Positions 1-7,679 of a stretch of DNA of 36,715 nucleotides are shown in pieces. The stretch is from Prevotella sp. GTDB taxonomy: Bacteria > Bacteroidota > Bacteroidia > Bacteroidales > Bacteroidaceae. The stretch spans positions 184,192-220,906 of the forward strand of contig JALCDQ010000004.1 of assembly GCA_022641735.1 (NCBI GenBank). The letters are read 5' to 3'. How positions within the stretch are numbered: position 1 is the stretch's first letter; every line of letters begins with the position of its first letter. The position numbers and the translations under genes were made by a program. The notes beneath the pieces are model-generated. The model was not told the DNA's origin and did no database searches. It saw only the letters and a list, made by a program, of their open reading frames with translations.

Positions 1-402
1 TGTTGCTTTAGCCTTTGTGATGCCGACCTGCTTCTTGATGTCGCCAATGTACTGGTCGAAAATGGTCATGATGCTTTCCTTGCTCGATGTCTTGCCCAGA
101 TAATCAGACTTGATCCGGCCAAGGGAAAGCTCCTCCATATATTCCAGCTTGCGGTATATGTGCGTCAGGTCGGCCTGGATATCATCAAGCGCCTTGTTAA
201 ACTTGGCTGCTTCGGCGGAATGTCCTTTGACCCTCATTTCATTGGAATCCCAGGAAAAAGGCTGTACTGCAAGTCCGGTTGCTCCTATGGCAAGCCGGTC
301 ACTGTTAAGGTAGATGCGGGTCAATATAGGAGTATTGCCCATTTTGTTTACATAATGTCCTCTCAGATAGAAGACGACTCTAAAATTTGTTTTCATACTC
401 AT
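1..402 (-). CDS. Tyrosine-type site-specific integrase, N-terminal part (runs off left edge)
   Basis: Reading leftwards from an ATG at 402 gives 134 open codons to the window edge, beginning MSMKTNFRVVFYLRG. The sequence has the layout of the Bacteroidales integrase arm-DNA-binding domain: a short strand-rich start, the pattern 'PILTRIYLNSDRLAI', then a helical stretch of the kind 'KFNKALDDIQADLTHIYRKLE' and the beginning of the SAM-like core-binding domain ('IMTIFDQYIGDIKKQVG'). The catalytic domain with R...H-x-x-R...Y lies outside the window. Such enzymes move conjugative or integrative elements and insert at attachment sites. The region to its right carries short repeated motifs and a tRNA-3'-end-like segment that fit the integrase end of an element. 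Family assignment is firm from the N-terminus; activity cannot be judged. Confidence 0.85.
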   Translation of the reverse strand, partial: MSMKTNFRVVFYLRGHYVNKMGNTPILTRIYLNSDRLAIGATGLAVQPFSWDSNEMRVKGHSAEAAKFNKALDDIQADLTHIYRKLEYMEELSLGRIKSDYLGKTSSKESIMTIFDQYIGDIKKQVGITKAKAT

Positions 403-460
403 CTTATTTAATGTTGCAAAATTAATCATTTTATGTCAATGTAAGATGAGCTAACTGCCT

Positions 461-674
461 TCAAATCAACGTCATATCGCCTCCACTGGTTTCAATTTTT
501 GGAACTGATTTTTTTGAAACCAAAATGGAACCACCATGGGACGTCGATTTGACGTCGGAAGCCTTCAAATGGTCGTCTGAAAAATAATGAGGAGAAAAAG
601 AAAACGCCCTAATTCGTTGGAATTAAGGCGTTTACAGGATGTTGTCATTTTTCTGACGTTGATTTGACGTCGAT
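461..674. repeat. Three copies of a GACGTYGATTTGA motif upstream of the integrase
   Basis: The 13-base motif GACGTYGATTTGA occurs at 540-552 and 655-667 on the plus strand, both extended to GACGTYGATTTGACGTCG. It occurs once inverted at 461-473. All three lie within 275 bases upstream of the integrase start. Tyrosine recombinases with an arm-binding domain bind repeated arm-type sites near their attachment site, so these are candidate arm sites. The repeats are seen; the role is inferred. Confidence 0.45.
602..633. terminator. Hairpin, possible terminator between integrase leader and flank
   Basis: Arms 602-615 and 620-633 pair over 13 of 14 positions with a four-base loop (GTTG). On the minus strand the left arm ends in GCGTTT and the hairpin is followed by an A-rich stretch; on the plus strand the run after it is weak. 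It is a strong stem in the integrase leader, so it could act as an attenuator or a protein-binding structure as easily as a terminator. Confidence 0.4.
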
Positions 675-688
675 AAAAATTGAGCTAA

Positions 689-712
689 GCGGAGAGAGAG
701 GGCAGTGAACCC
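689..712 (-). other. tRNA-3'-end-like segment, candidate attachment-site remnant
   Basis: Read on the minus strand this is GGGTTC...CCCTCTCTCTCCGC, which resembles the T-arm and acceptor 3' strand of a Bacteroidales tRNA-Ser. No complete tRNA can be folded from the flanking bases, and the T-loop is altered. Integrative elements commonly carry such a piece of their target tRNA next to the integrase gene, which is where this sits. Weakly supported. Confidence 0.3.
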
Positions 713-756
713 ACTCGTTAACTGCTTGATTATCAGCAAATTACATTTTTAAAATT

Positions 757-782
757 CTCAAATTGTAGCCATATTGTAGCCC
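757..782 (-). repeat. Tandem GGCTACAAT motifs
   Basis: On the minus strand this reads GGGCTACAATATGGCTACAATTTGAG, i.e. two GGCTACAAT units 12 bases apart. The longer form GGCTACAATTTnAG recurs in plus orientation at 938-951 and 34508-34521, at the left side of both copies of the palindromic repeat. The shared motif ties the integrase-proximal region to those repeats. A recombinase core-site role is only a guess. Confidence 0.35.
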
Positions 783-855
783 AAAAGGGTTCGAAATGGC
801 TTACTTTACTTTCTTATTCGCCGACAAGAAGTTGAAACTCTGTCGAATCCAGGTT

Positions 856-887
856 CAAAAGTACAACTTTTTGTCCAAAAATCCAAA
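856..887 (-). promoter_or_regulatory. Bacteroidetes-type promoter directed toward the integrase
   Basis: On the minus strand a -33 TTTG (884-887) is followed by 20 bases and a -7 TACTTTTG (856-863), an exact match to the Bacteroidetes primary-sigma consensus TTTG-N19-21-TAnnTTTG. Transcription would run leftwards through the repeats, the tRNA-like segment and the hairpin into the integrase, giving a long leader of roughly 450 bases. Confidence 0.6.
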
Positions 888-921
888 TTTTTAAAGAGTT
901 ATTTTTCAATATTTTACGATC

Positions 922-1019
922 ATCCATCAACTTTTTCGGCTACAATTTTAGTGCAAGTTGCAAGCCCTTATATATAAAGGGACTTGCACTTGCACTAACG
1001 GAGACATTTTTTTACTTTA
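922..1019. repeat. Palindromic repeat, left copy (matches 34492-34589)
   Basis: Bases 922-1019 match 34492-34589 with one substitution (position 1008), the first 86 bases being identical. The unit contains GGCTACAATTTTAG followed by a long imperfect palindrome at 948-998: arms around GTGCAAG and CTTGCAC plus CCCTT/AAGGG, with an AT-rich loop at 970-976. In both copies a hipA-type 3' end follows directly, but here that coding end is decayed whereas the non-coding palindrome is nearly unchanged. There is no T-run typical of a rho-independent terminator. Confidence 0.85.
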
Positions 1020-1090
1020 TAAATTTGCTAAACATTTCCCAATACAAAGCTCACGAAGGTTTATAATCCAAATTCTCTTTTTCATAGCCA
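1012..1090 (-). pseudogene. Remnant of a hipA-like 3' end
   Basis: On the minus strand about 20 codons read RIWIINLRELCIG, clearly related to the C-terminus of the intact HipA at 34582 (RIGIMNLREVYIR). There is a one-base deletion relative to the intact gene near 1035-1042 and an earlier stop (1017-1019). Only about the last 25 codons survive before the sequence changes to an ISL3 fragment. It shows that a second hipA once lay here, in the same orientation and next to the same palindromic repeat. Confidence 0.7.
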
Positions 1091-1118
1091 TATATACTAT
1101 TCCCACTGTTCTTCCGAT

Positions 1119-1357
1119 TCACTTTTGACTTTGATACTCATACCCTTCCATTATAATATCCATCATAAGTGTGTGTAACAGGAAAAGTAATGTCTTTCGC
1201 CTGATATCATCAAGTTTGCTAATCGTTAGCTTTACGACATGAAAATTGTCAAACACATGGACTGCTCTGGAAGATATTCCATTACTGAGACAAGAAAGGC
1301 AGAAGACATATCATAGTGGTTGTTTTCCTTGGCATCCTCGGAGAAATCTACCCGATA
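1119..1357 (-). pseudogene. Degraded ISL3-family transposase fragment
   Basis: Two minus-strand frames together give ISL3 transposase core sequence. The first reads DMSSAFLVSVMEYLPE. After a frameshift near 1262 the other frame continues AVHVFDNFHVVKLTISKLDD followed by IRRK and a stop at 1119-1121. In ISL3 transposases the D of 'DMSPAF' and the 'FDxFHVVKL' segment belong to the DDE catalytic core. N- and C-terminal parts are missing, and no terminal repeats were found. The fragment abuts the hipA remnant, so an ISL3 insertion or deletion may have helped to destroy that gene. Confidence 0.75.
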
Positions 1358-1458
1358 GCCAGGATACGTTTCAATTCCAAATACGGCGATAGCAAGCATA
1401 GCTTGGAGGAAAAAGTCTTATTCTGTTGTTTTGTTTTCATAGGAGTTGCTGATTCGTT

Positions 1459-3741
1459 TTATTTTACAATCTTCTGCCCGTTGACGATGAAGATGCCTTT
1501 CTCAGGTTCCCTGCTCAATTTCACTCCCTGCAGGTTGTATATGGCGGACTTTATCAGGTGGTTATTCCTCTGAATTGCAATCCCTGTGCTGATACCGGCA
1601 ATGGCACCAGGGGTAGTGCCCTTTCCACGAGGGTTTCCTTGAATGTCCACACTTAGGTTTGCATCCGGTAGGTTCCATGTAGAGATGTTGTCGCCCAGAG
1701 ACTCACCGTATCCTCCAGCAGTTGTCGTGGTTTTCGGCGTGAACAATCCTCGGTCGCGAACTGAGCCGTCGAAGATGGTTGATAAAGTATTAGTTTCATT
1801 TATGCTGTCTGCTTCATTCCATTGCGGAGCTGCTGCGTTGGCATCAGCCACTAAGAGTGTTCCAATGATGTTGAAACCTCCTGACGTAATCTCCCCGTTC
1901 TCTTTCTTGGCGTTTCCCGTAATGACTATAGCAGAAGACGCCTCATCCCCCCTGTCCTCGTTACCCACGATGATGGAGTTGGCCATGTGTAGTTGTGCAC
2001 CATTGTTGCTCTGGGTCATCTGAATCTGGTTACCACCGTTCCCAGCAATAGTAGAGTTCACTAAGTATAAAGCTCTGGCATAGTTGTCGTCGGCTCCATT
2101 GGCATAAATGGCTCCTCCGGAAGCAGAGGTATTGCCAGTGATAGAAGTGTTTATGATGTACAGAGCCAGCCCGTGCTGAACGCAGATGGCCGCACCGACA
2201 TTTGTGTTGACGCCATTGTTCCAGAGCGAAGATCGTTCTATAGTAGACAATCCCTTGGACTTATTGTTGGAAGACAAGCGGATTGCTCCTCCACGTGAAT
2301 CGGCGTGATTATCATGGAAATCGCAATCAGTGACATGGATGTTGCTAGCGGCGGCTCTTAGGGCAATGCCACCATAGCTCTCTGATTTATTATTGTAGAT
2401 ATAACAGTTGCTCACCTTTCCAGCCTGAGTGTCATAAAAGTATATAGCTCCCAATGAGTCGTATTTTTCGACAGAAGAATAGGCTCCCGTGAGGTCCAGG
2501 CCTTTGATGCACACAGGATAAGCGTTGCTTGTAGCCTTCGACATGTCGACAGATATCAGCGTAGGCAAGTCACCGGTAGAGAACTGTCCGTCGCGGTCCT
2601 TATCACCACTGATGACCGTTGGGGTACGTGAGGGATAGATGGGAATCACATCCGTGGTATCTCTTAGATCGGGGTCAAAGCCTCCTATTAGGTTGATGGC
2701 ATTACTGATTCTAAGTTTCTCGATAGGATAATACTTCCCCCCTGCCAAACACACCGTCACGCCTTTGTCAAAAGTTTTCACTTGCTTCAGCAATTGACTG
2801 TAGGGCAGCGCCTTATTCCATGACGAGCCATCGCCGATCAATGCGGAATCACTATCGTCAGGACGTACGAAAACTTTTGCGTTAGAGAAGGTCTCATGAA
2901 TATAACTTAGGTCGGTGACGGCATAAGGCTTTATTACGGCGGCATGGGCGGCGGCCTGCGTGGCGTTAATGAGATCTTTAGTCATACCTTCAGGACTATA
3001 GCTGTTGCCAACAACGCTCTTTCCAAATATTGTCTCATACCATGTACATGCAGCGGTGTAGCGTCCGTAGACAACATTGAGGTGGTAGCCGTCGCGGTTC
3101 ATATTGTCACCAATGAAGGTTGTACGTGCGTTCTGCACCGCCGTCCCAGATGGTATGACGAGTGCGAGTCCGTTGTCGTTGACAGCCTTCTTCGACGCAT
3201 CCATGATAGCTTGGTACATTGTCATCTGATCACGGTTATAGTTATTGAAGCCCGAGTTTGTGCAGTTGGCGGCATACGCCCATGTCTGATGCCAGATGAT
3301 TTTCACATCGCTCTTAGTATACTTCTTTATATATGCTATGAGATTTTGGAGATACGGTTGGTATGTGTCGTACAATCCCGAGTTGTCTGATGATTGTTGC
3401 AGACTGATATAGTCCCATTCCTCATCTTTCAATGCCTTGGACAGGGACACGCTGCTTGTTGTCACCTTTATGCCGTCGAGACCACGTTTGCGATAGCTAT
3501 AGGCTGAGGAATCCCGCTCGGCATTCTGCCAGTGACGCTCCAAGGAGCATCCTCCGATGAACATGTTGCCGATGATGGCTTGCTGTCCGTCAGCGACGAC
3601 GAGATCCTGAAGATACTGTTCAACGGCATCCTGTGAGAAACTGTTTCCAATGGCTAGGATGCGTACTGTTTTGTCCTCTGCGTGCAAGATTGTGGCAAAC
3701 ATTATTGTGAGAACGAGAATAGAATACTTGTAGACTGTCAT
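1459..3741 (-). CDS. Secreted DUF4886 (SGNH-like) + beta-helix protein with C-terminal sorting tail
   Basis: This 760-residue protein has a signal peptide (1-21). Residues 27-285 form a DUF4886 domain, an SGNH-hydrolase-like fold: GNSFS puts the candidate nucleophile at S34, and NRDGYH gives the D217/H220 pair of a DxxH block V. Residues about 295-690 are a right-handed beta-helix of the polymorphic-repeat type, with many 'GGAI', 'NxxNxS' and 'NSTIAGN' turns, as in pectate-lyase-like or glycan-binding proteins. The last 30 residues (AIYNLQGVKL...GIFIVNGQKIVK) look like the C-terminal tails used for type IX secretion or surface sorting in Bacteroidales. Its DUF4886 half is closely related to the N-terminus of the GH3 fusion at 10121, and its beta-helix half to the protein at 30964. 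It is divergent from the esterase at 3905. Likely roles are carbohydrate de-esterification and binding at the surface; neither is proven. Confidence 0.8.
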   Translation of the reverse strand: MTVYKYSILVLTIMFATILHAEDKTVRILAIGNSFSQDAVEQYLQDLVVADGQQAIIGNMFIGGCSLERHWQNAERDSSAYSYRKRGLDGIKVTTSSVSLSKALKDEEWDYISLQQSSDNSGLYDTYQPYLQNLIAYIKKYTKSDVKIIWHQTWAYAANCTNSGFNNYNRDQMTMYQAIMDASKKAVNDNGLALVIPSGTAVQNARTTFIGDNMNRDGYHLNVVYGRYTAACTWYETIFGKSVVGNSYSPEGMTKDLINATQAAAHAAVIKPYAVTDLSYIHETFSNAKVFVRPDDSDSALIGDGSSWNKALPYSQLLKQVKTFDKGVTVCLAGGKYYPIEKLRISNAINLIGGFDPDLRDTTDVIPIYPSRTPTVISGDKDRDGQFSTGDLPTLISVDMSKATSNAYPVCIKGLDLTGAYSSVEKYDSLGAIYFYDTQAGKVSNCYIYNNKSESYGGIALRAAASNIHVTDCDFHDNHADSRGGAIRLSSNNKSKGLSTIERSSLWNNGVNTNVGAAICVQHGLALYIINTSITGNTSASGGAIYANGADDNYARALYLVNSTIAGNGGNQIQMTQSNNGAQLHMANSIIVGNEDRGDEASSAIVITGNAKKENGEITSGGFNIIGTLLVADANAAAPQWNEADSINETNTLSTIFDGSVRDRGLFTPKTTTTAGGYGESLGDNISTWNLPDANLSVDIQGNPRGKGTTPGAIAGISTGIAIQRNNHLIKSAIYNLQGVKLSREPEKGIFIVNGQKIVK

Positions 3742-3904
3742 ATTGTAATGTTTTTAATTAGTTTCCATTATTACGACGCAGCACTTATGCTTTCTTCTAG
3801 GTTAAAGTGAAAAAATAATTTCGAAAAAAGCACTTTTCCATCCTATAGTTTTCTCAAAACAATGTGTCTTACTGATAGTGAACTCTAATTAAAACCTCTG
3901 ATTA

Positions 3905-5320
3905 ATGAAATTTAAAGCGATTACCTCTTTGTTGGCTATGGTTTCACATATTTCTCTCCATACGAATAGGTATCTGTTCTTGGCATTGATATTCATGCCC
4001 CTACTTTCTGCCGCTTCGGCGTTCGGTAAACGCAGTATCACTATTATGGGCTTTGGCGACTCTATCACCGAAGGTGGAAAAGGTTTCTCAACTTATCTCT
4101 ATCCGCTCTGGGAACAACTGTATGTGGCGGGCTATGACTTTGCTTTCATTGGTCCGCGACAGAGCGAGTCACGCATCGGTATGCTCCGTCACTGTGGTTT
4201 CAGTGGCAAGAACACTGAGTTTCTTGACCAGCAAACCGACAGTATTTACAGGAATTACCCCGCTGACATTGTCCTCATTCACTCGGGCCACAATCACTTT
4301 GCATCTCAGAAGCCAGTCGACGGTATCATTCGCAGTTATAGAAGCATCATTCGTAAGATGCGGGCTGTCAATCCGGACGTTTACATCTTCCTAGCGCAGG
4401 TCACTCCTAGTGGCAAACTGCCAAAATACAGCTATATTCAAGAACTGAACAAGCAGATAGCCAGTCTCGTCGAGAGCTATAGTTCGTCCCACATTATCCT
4501 TGTCGACATGGCTACTGGTCACGATTGGAAGACCATGACAATCTCTGATAAGGTCCACCCCAATAAACTTGGCCGTGAATACATGGCTGACAAATGGTTT
4601 AAAGCCCTTGCAAAAGTTCTGGGACCGTCACCGCGGATATTCCATCCCCAAAAAGTTGCATATAAAGGCCTAGTACACGACGACTCATTGCAACTTCATG
4701 TCTTTCGTCCCGCGCAGTCCAATGGCAGGGCTCTCGTTTATCTCTTTGCAGGTGGTTGGAAGTACGGAAGTCCTTTGCAGTTCTACCGTGAGGCAAAGTA
4801 CTATTCAGAAAAGGGACTTACTGTTTTTTGTGTAGACTACCGTATAAGCAGCCTTTATCATTCCACGCCTTCCAACGCCTTTGAGGATTGCGCAGATGCT
4901 ATGACGTTTATTCGTCACCATGCAAAAGATTATAAAATCCGCCCAGACAGTATTGCTCTTGCCGGTGCCTCTGCTGGTGGAAACATGGCATTGTGTCTTG
5001 CCGAGGGAGTTGGCGGCAAAGAAGCGAGGCCGAACCTTTTAATAACCTATTATCCAACACTTGAAGAACCGTCCAGACATATTGCGAGCGATATTCCACC
5101 GGTGAAGTTTATAATAGGCGATAAAGATCAGTTCACTCCAGAGGACACCGCCTTAACCTTTGTGGAACACCTTCGTGACGTGGGCTCCCGAGTGGAGTTC
5201 CATCTCTTGAAAGGGTATGGCCATCCAATTTTCCACTATCGGGAATCTCTCAATTCTGTTTTCTATTACATCCGTGCGTTGACTGATGATTTCCTTCGTC
5301 GATACAAATTTTTGTTATAA
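3905..5320 (+). CDS. Secreted two-domain carbohydrate esterase (CE3-like SGNH + BD-FAE-like alpha/beta hydrolase)
   Basis: The 471 residues begin with an N-terminal hydrophobic export segment (about 22-40). The M12 codon would give a more typical signal peptide and is an alternative start. Domain 1 (45-240) is SGNH: block I GFGDSITEG with S53, block III GHN with N130, block V DKVHP with D215/H218. The overall look is that of CE3 acetyl esterases. Domain 2 (255-465) resembles bacterial feruloyl/acetyl esterases of the BD-FAE group: nucleophile S356 in GASAGG, D406 or D408 in GDKDQ, H440 in GYGHP. Its oxyanion loop reads AGGW where HGGG or HGGW is usual, so the histidine is lost. Two complementary esterase domains suggest removal of acetyl or aromatic esters from a glycan. 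It stands just upstream of the sigma/FecR pair on the same strand (127 bases to the sigma start). Confidence 0.85.
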   Translation: MKFKAITSLLAMVSHISLHTNRYLFLALIFMPLLSAASAFGKRSITIMGFGDSITEGGKGFSTYLYPLWEQLYVAGYDFAFIGPRQSESRIGMLRHCGFSGKNTEFLDQQTDSIYRNYPADIVLIHSGHNHFASQKPVDGIIRSYRSIIRKMRAVNPDVYIFLAQVTPSGKLPKYSYIQELNKQIASLVESYSSSHIILVDMATGHDWKTMTISDKVHPNKLGREYMADKWFKALAKVLGPSPRIFHPQKVAYKGLVHDDSLQLHVFRPAQSNGRALVYLFAGGWKYGSPLQFYREAKYYSEKGLTVFCVDYRISSLYHSTPSNAFEDCADAMTFIRHHAKDYKIRPDSIALAGASAGGNMALCLAEGVGGKEARPNLLITYYPTLEEPSRHIASDIPPVKFIIGDKDQFTPEDTALTFVEHLRDVGSRVEFHLLKGYGHPIFHYRESLNSVFYYIRALTDDFLRRYKFLL

Positions 5321-5400
5321 ATTATAGGTCAGGGTAAGAAATTTCACCATTAGACGGATTTTCATTGGAGTTTTAGACACTCTTTTTCATTATAATTGAT

Positions 5401-5408
5401 TATATTTG
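5401..5408 (+). promoter_or_regulatory. -7 element TATATTTG upstream of the left sigma gene
   Basis: The bases match TAnnTTTG and sit about 40 bases before the chosen ATG of the sigma gene. No TTTG is present at the expected distance upstream, so only half of the consensus is visible and the promoter may be weak or activator-dependent. Confidence 0.35.
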
Positions 5409-5447
5409 CAAAATAATGACAATGTACGATTATTACCTTGTTACTCA

Positions 5448-6029
5448 ATGGCAAACATTGAAAAAACGATAGAACGCTTATCTGAAGGTGACGAACTAGC
5501 TTTGGCTGTCCTCATTGACCGATATGCATCCTTGTTGATTTACCAATCGGAGGGGATAGTTTGCAACCATGCCCTTGCTGAGGAAATTGTGGGCGATGTG
5601 TTTCTGAAACTATGGGACGAGCGGCGCAACATAACTGAGATACAGAATATCCAGGCATGGCTAAGTACGGTGAATTATCACTGTTCTGTATCCGCCCTTA
5701 GGAAAGAGTCCCATCACAAGCATGATATTTCGCTGGACATGCTTCCTGGTTTTGTGTTCCCAGACATACAGACTTCGGGTACCCAGGAGATGGAAGAAAA
5801 ATATGAGAAGCTGAAAGCGGCCATCGAAGAGTTACCAGAGAAGTGCAAGTATGTATTCTTTCTAGCAAAGATTCAGAAACTTCCTTACGATGATATAGCT
5901 CGCTCTCTGCATATCACCCTCGCAACAGTGAATTATCATGTGGGTTATGCCGTCAAAACTCTTCGAAAAAAGTTCGCTAGAAAGGAACTGCTTATACTTC
6001 TCATCATGCTATTTTCGGTTGGATTATGA
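5448..6029 (+). CDS. ECF RNA polymerase sigma factor (left module)
   Basis: This is a 193-residue sigma-70 family protein. Region 2 lies at about 10-85 (EEIVGDVFLKLWDERR... is the conserved helix). Region 4 lies at about 120-172 with the helix-turn-helix YDDIARSLHITLATVNYHV. I chose ATG 5448 because MANIEKTIERLSEGDE aligns with the start of the paralogue at 30937; the longer frame would need a TTG start at 5406 overlapping the -7 element. The tail LLILLIMLFSVGL is strongly hydrophobic, as in many Bacteroidales ECF factors. FecR follows after 88 bases. It is expected to be held by FecR and released when an outer-membrane transducer binds its ligand, but no SusC lies on this strand, so its target genes are unknown. 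Confidence 0.9.
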   Translation: MANIEKTIERLSEGDELALAVLIDRYASLLIYQSEGIVCNHALAEEIVGDVFLKLWDERRNITEIQNIQAWLSTVNYHCSVSALRKESHHKHDISLDMLPGFVFPDIQTSGTQEMEEKYEKLKAAIEELPEKCKYVFFLAKIQKLPYDDIARSLHITLATVNYHVGYAVKTLRKKFARKELLILLIMLFSVGL

Positions 6030-6117
6030 TAATAAACTTCTTTTTCTGAAAAAATATTTTCAAAAATACTATATATTGAAGTGTAAACAGCGTCTAAAAA
6101 ATAAAGAACAACAATAA

Positions 6118-7005
6118 ATGGACAAGACAACCAATCATACAACAAAAAACGAGGAACTGGTGGATCGTCTATTGGATGATCTCAAGTTGAGTCCCATCAG
6201 CACCGAAAGGGTGAAGAAGTTGACCTTTCAGAAGATTCATCTTCGCCAACGTCGTGCTCGTATGGTGCGCACGGTTGCCATCGCCCTTGCAGCAGCATGC
6301 GTACTTGCCTTCGTGTTCGTTATTCCTCGCATTAGGGACAAGACCGGTGAAATTGCCTCAAACGTGATTGAGAAGGATGTGCAAATGGATACCTTACGCG
6401 TATCTGTTGGCGAGCAACGCACGGTAATCCTTGCCGACGGCACTCGGCTGACAGCTAATAGCCGTTCGGAGGTAATCTATCCGAGATCTTTTGATGGAAA
6501 GAACCGTGTTATACAGGCCAAAGGCGAAGTATTCTGTGAGGTTACTCATGATGCCTGCCATCCATTTATCGTCAAGAGCGGTGACTTCGTCGTGAGAGTT
6601 CTTGGCACAAAGTTCAATATCTGCAACTATGGCTGTAAGGCCAAAGTAGTGCTCGTGCAGGGATGTGTAGAACTGAGCACCAAGAATGAGCGTCTGCGCA
6701 TGAAACCCTCCGACCTCGTTGATCTCACTGATGGCAACATAACCAGCAAGAAAAAAGTGAATACTGCCGATTTCACATCTTGGATGAATGGAATCATCAA
6801 TCTCAATGGAGATAATATTTATGAATTGACGGGGCGACTGACTGACTATTATGGAGTCCATATCACCTGTGAGTGTGGTTCTGGCTGCCGTCTCTACGGC
6901 AAGTTGGTGTTCCAGAAAGACGTGACAACCATGCTAAATGCCATCAGCGGCATCGCTGGCGTAAAAGTCTACCGACGGGGAAATGAGTATGTACTTCATC
7001 ACTAG
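6118..7005 (+). CDS. FecR-family anti-sigma factor (left module)
   Basis: This is a 295-residue inner-membrane protein. Residues 1-48 are cytoplasmic and basic and would bind the sigma factor. One transmembrane helix spans about 50-70 (VRTVAIALAAACVLAFVFVI). The periplasmic FecR domain runs about 90-195 (VSVGEQRTVILADGTRLTANS, HPFIVKSGDFVVRVLGTKFN). A C-terminal DUF4974-type domain at about 225-290 (YELTGRLTDYYGV...LYGKLVFQ) is the part thought to contact the STN domain of a TonB-dependent transducer. Length and order are normal for the family. It is the last gene on this strand before the convergent PUL operon. It is a paralogue of the FecR at 29112, with which it shares the 'GT/ANSR/YP' and 'LGTKF' blocks. 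Confidence 0.92.
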   Translation: MDKTTNHTTKNEELVDRLLDDLKLSPISTERVKKLTFQKIHLRQRRARMVRTVAIALAAACVLAFVFVIPRIRDKTGEIASNVIEKDVQMDTLRVSVGEQRTVILADGTRLTANSRSEVIYPRSFDGKNRVIQAKGEVFCEVTHDACHPFIVKSGDFVVRVLGTKFNICNYGCKAKVVLVQGCVELSTKNERLRMKPSDLVDLTDGNITSKKKVNTADFTSWMNGIINLNGDNIYELTGRLTDYYGVHITCECGSGCRLYGKLVFQKDVTTMLNAISGIAGVKVYRRGNEYVLHH

Positions 7006-7015
7006 CTGTGGCTTG

Positions 7016-7047
7016 CCATATTTCGGGGCTTTTGCAAAGCCATATGG
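7016..7047 (+). terminator. Hairpin just after the left fecR
   Basis: CCATAT (7016-7021) pairs with ATATGG (7042-7047). Inside, GGCTTT (7028-7033) pairs with AAAGCC (7036-7041). It starts ten bases after the fecR stop and is a plausible end for that transcript, but no clear T-run follows, so the call is tentative. Confidence 0.4.
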
Positions 7048-7108
7048 ATGAAATAAAATATAAAATTCCTTATTGTCGTTTCTTCCAACGACTCAGCATA
7101 CTTACATA

Positions 7109-7306
7109 ATGCAAAAATCTATCATTTCAGAACATCGTATTCATGCATGGCATTACTCTGTAGCCAGTATTTAAGAGAACCTTGTCCTACTGGATTACTT
7201 AGCCAGCTATGACGAGCAGTATCTTTTCAATCAACTTTTTTTGAGCAAAAACGTGGATATTAAGCCTAGGATAGAGACAGTCAATATCAATAAAGTCTTA
7301 AAATAA
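7109..7306 (+). pseudogene. Degenerate 66-codon frame with one in-frame stop
   Basis: An ATG at 7109 opens MQKSIISEHRIHAWHYSVASI, then a single TAA. The same frame continues ENLVLLDYLASYDEQYLFNQ and more to a second stop at 7304-7306. The residue composition looks protein-like on both sides of the stop. I do not recognise the family. It may be a broken gene fragment at the junction between the two composition blocks, or chance. Confidence 0.25.
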
Positions 7307-7540
7307 AAATTTTTTTCATTTTACAATTTGTAATTTTGTAGTTTAGTAATTTGCCATTATACATATCTTTCAGTATTTTATGTTTTTATCCAACAGTAAG
7401 TAGTGAAAAGGGGAAAGCCGACAAAATGTGCATGCCTTGTTCATATATGAAGAAACATTCTCAATGCACGCAACTGTTCAGAATCTCTTTTGCCCAGACT
7501 TTTATTTGAAGAGAATCTGGCAGAGATAATTCTTATTAAG

Positions 7541-7584
7541 CAAAAAAATACACAACTGTCCGGAATAAGATCCAGACAGTTGTG
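7541..7584 (-). terminator. Rho-independent terminator of the PUL operon
   Basis: On the minus strand a perfect 10-bp stem (CACAACTGTC at 7575-7584 against GACAGTTGTG at 7551-7560, 14-base loop with two further G-C pairs) is followed directly by TATTTTTTTG. It lies about 95 bases past the stop of the last operon gene at 7680. The rest of the 7006-7679 gap holds the hairpin at 7016, the degenerate frame at 7109 and otherwise AT-rich sequence in which I see nothing. Confidence 0.75.
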
Positions 7585-7679
7585 CATGTAGTTGTTAGTC
7601 TTAAAGAACTTTATATTACGAGCCATATAGTTTATTGAAATCAGATAACAGATAGGAACTATAGAGAATTTTTATTTAA

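Noticed and set aside
160..411. Plus-strand frames of 67 and 83 codons at 110-411
   Set aside because: They are antisense to the integrase N-terminus, which is the recognisable product.
689..780. A complete tRNA gene in the integrase upstream region
   Set aside because: Only a T-arm/acceptor-like 3' piece is present; D-arm and anticodon arm cannot be folded.
5406..5447. TTG start extending the left sigma factor by 14 residues
   Set aside because: The extension starts inside the -7 element and adds residues absent from the paralogue; ATG 5448 fits better.
7441..7626. Minus-strand 61-codon frame
   Set aside because: It covers the operon terminator stem and T-run and has no upstream signal or recognisable sequence.
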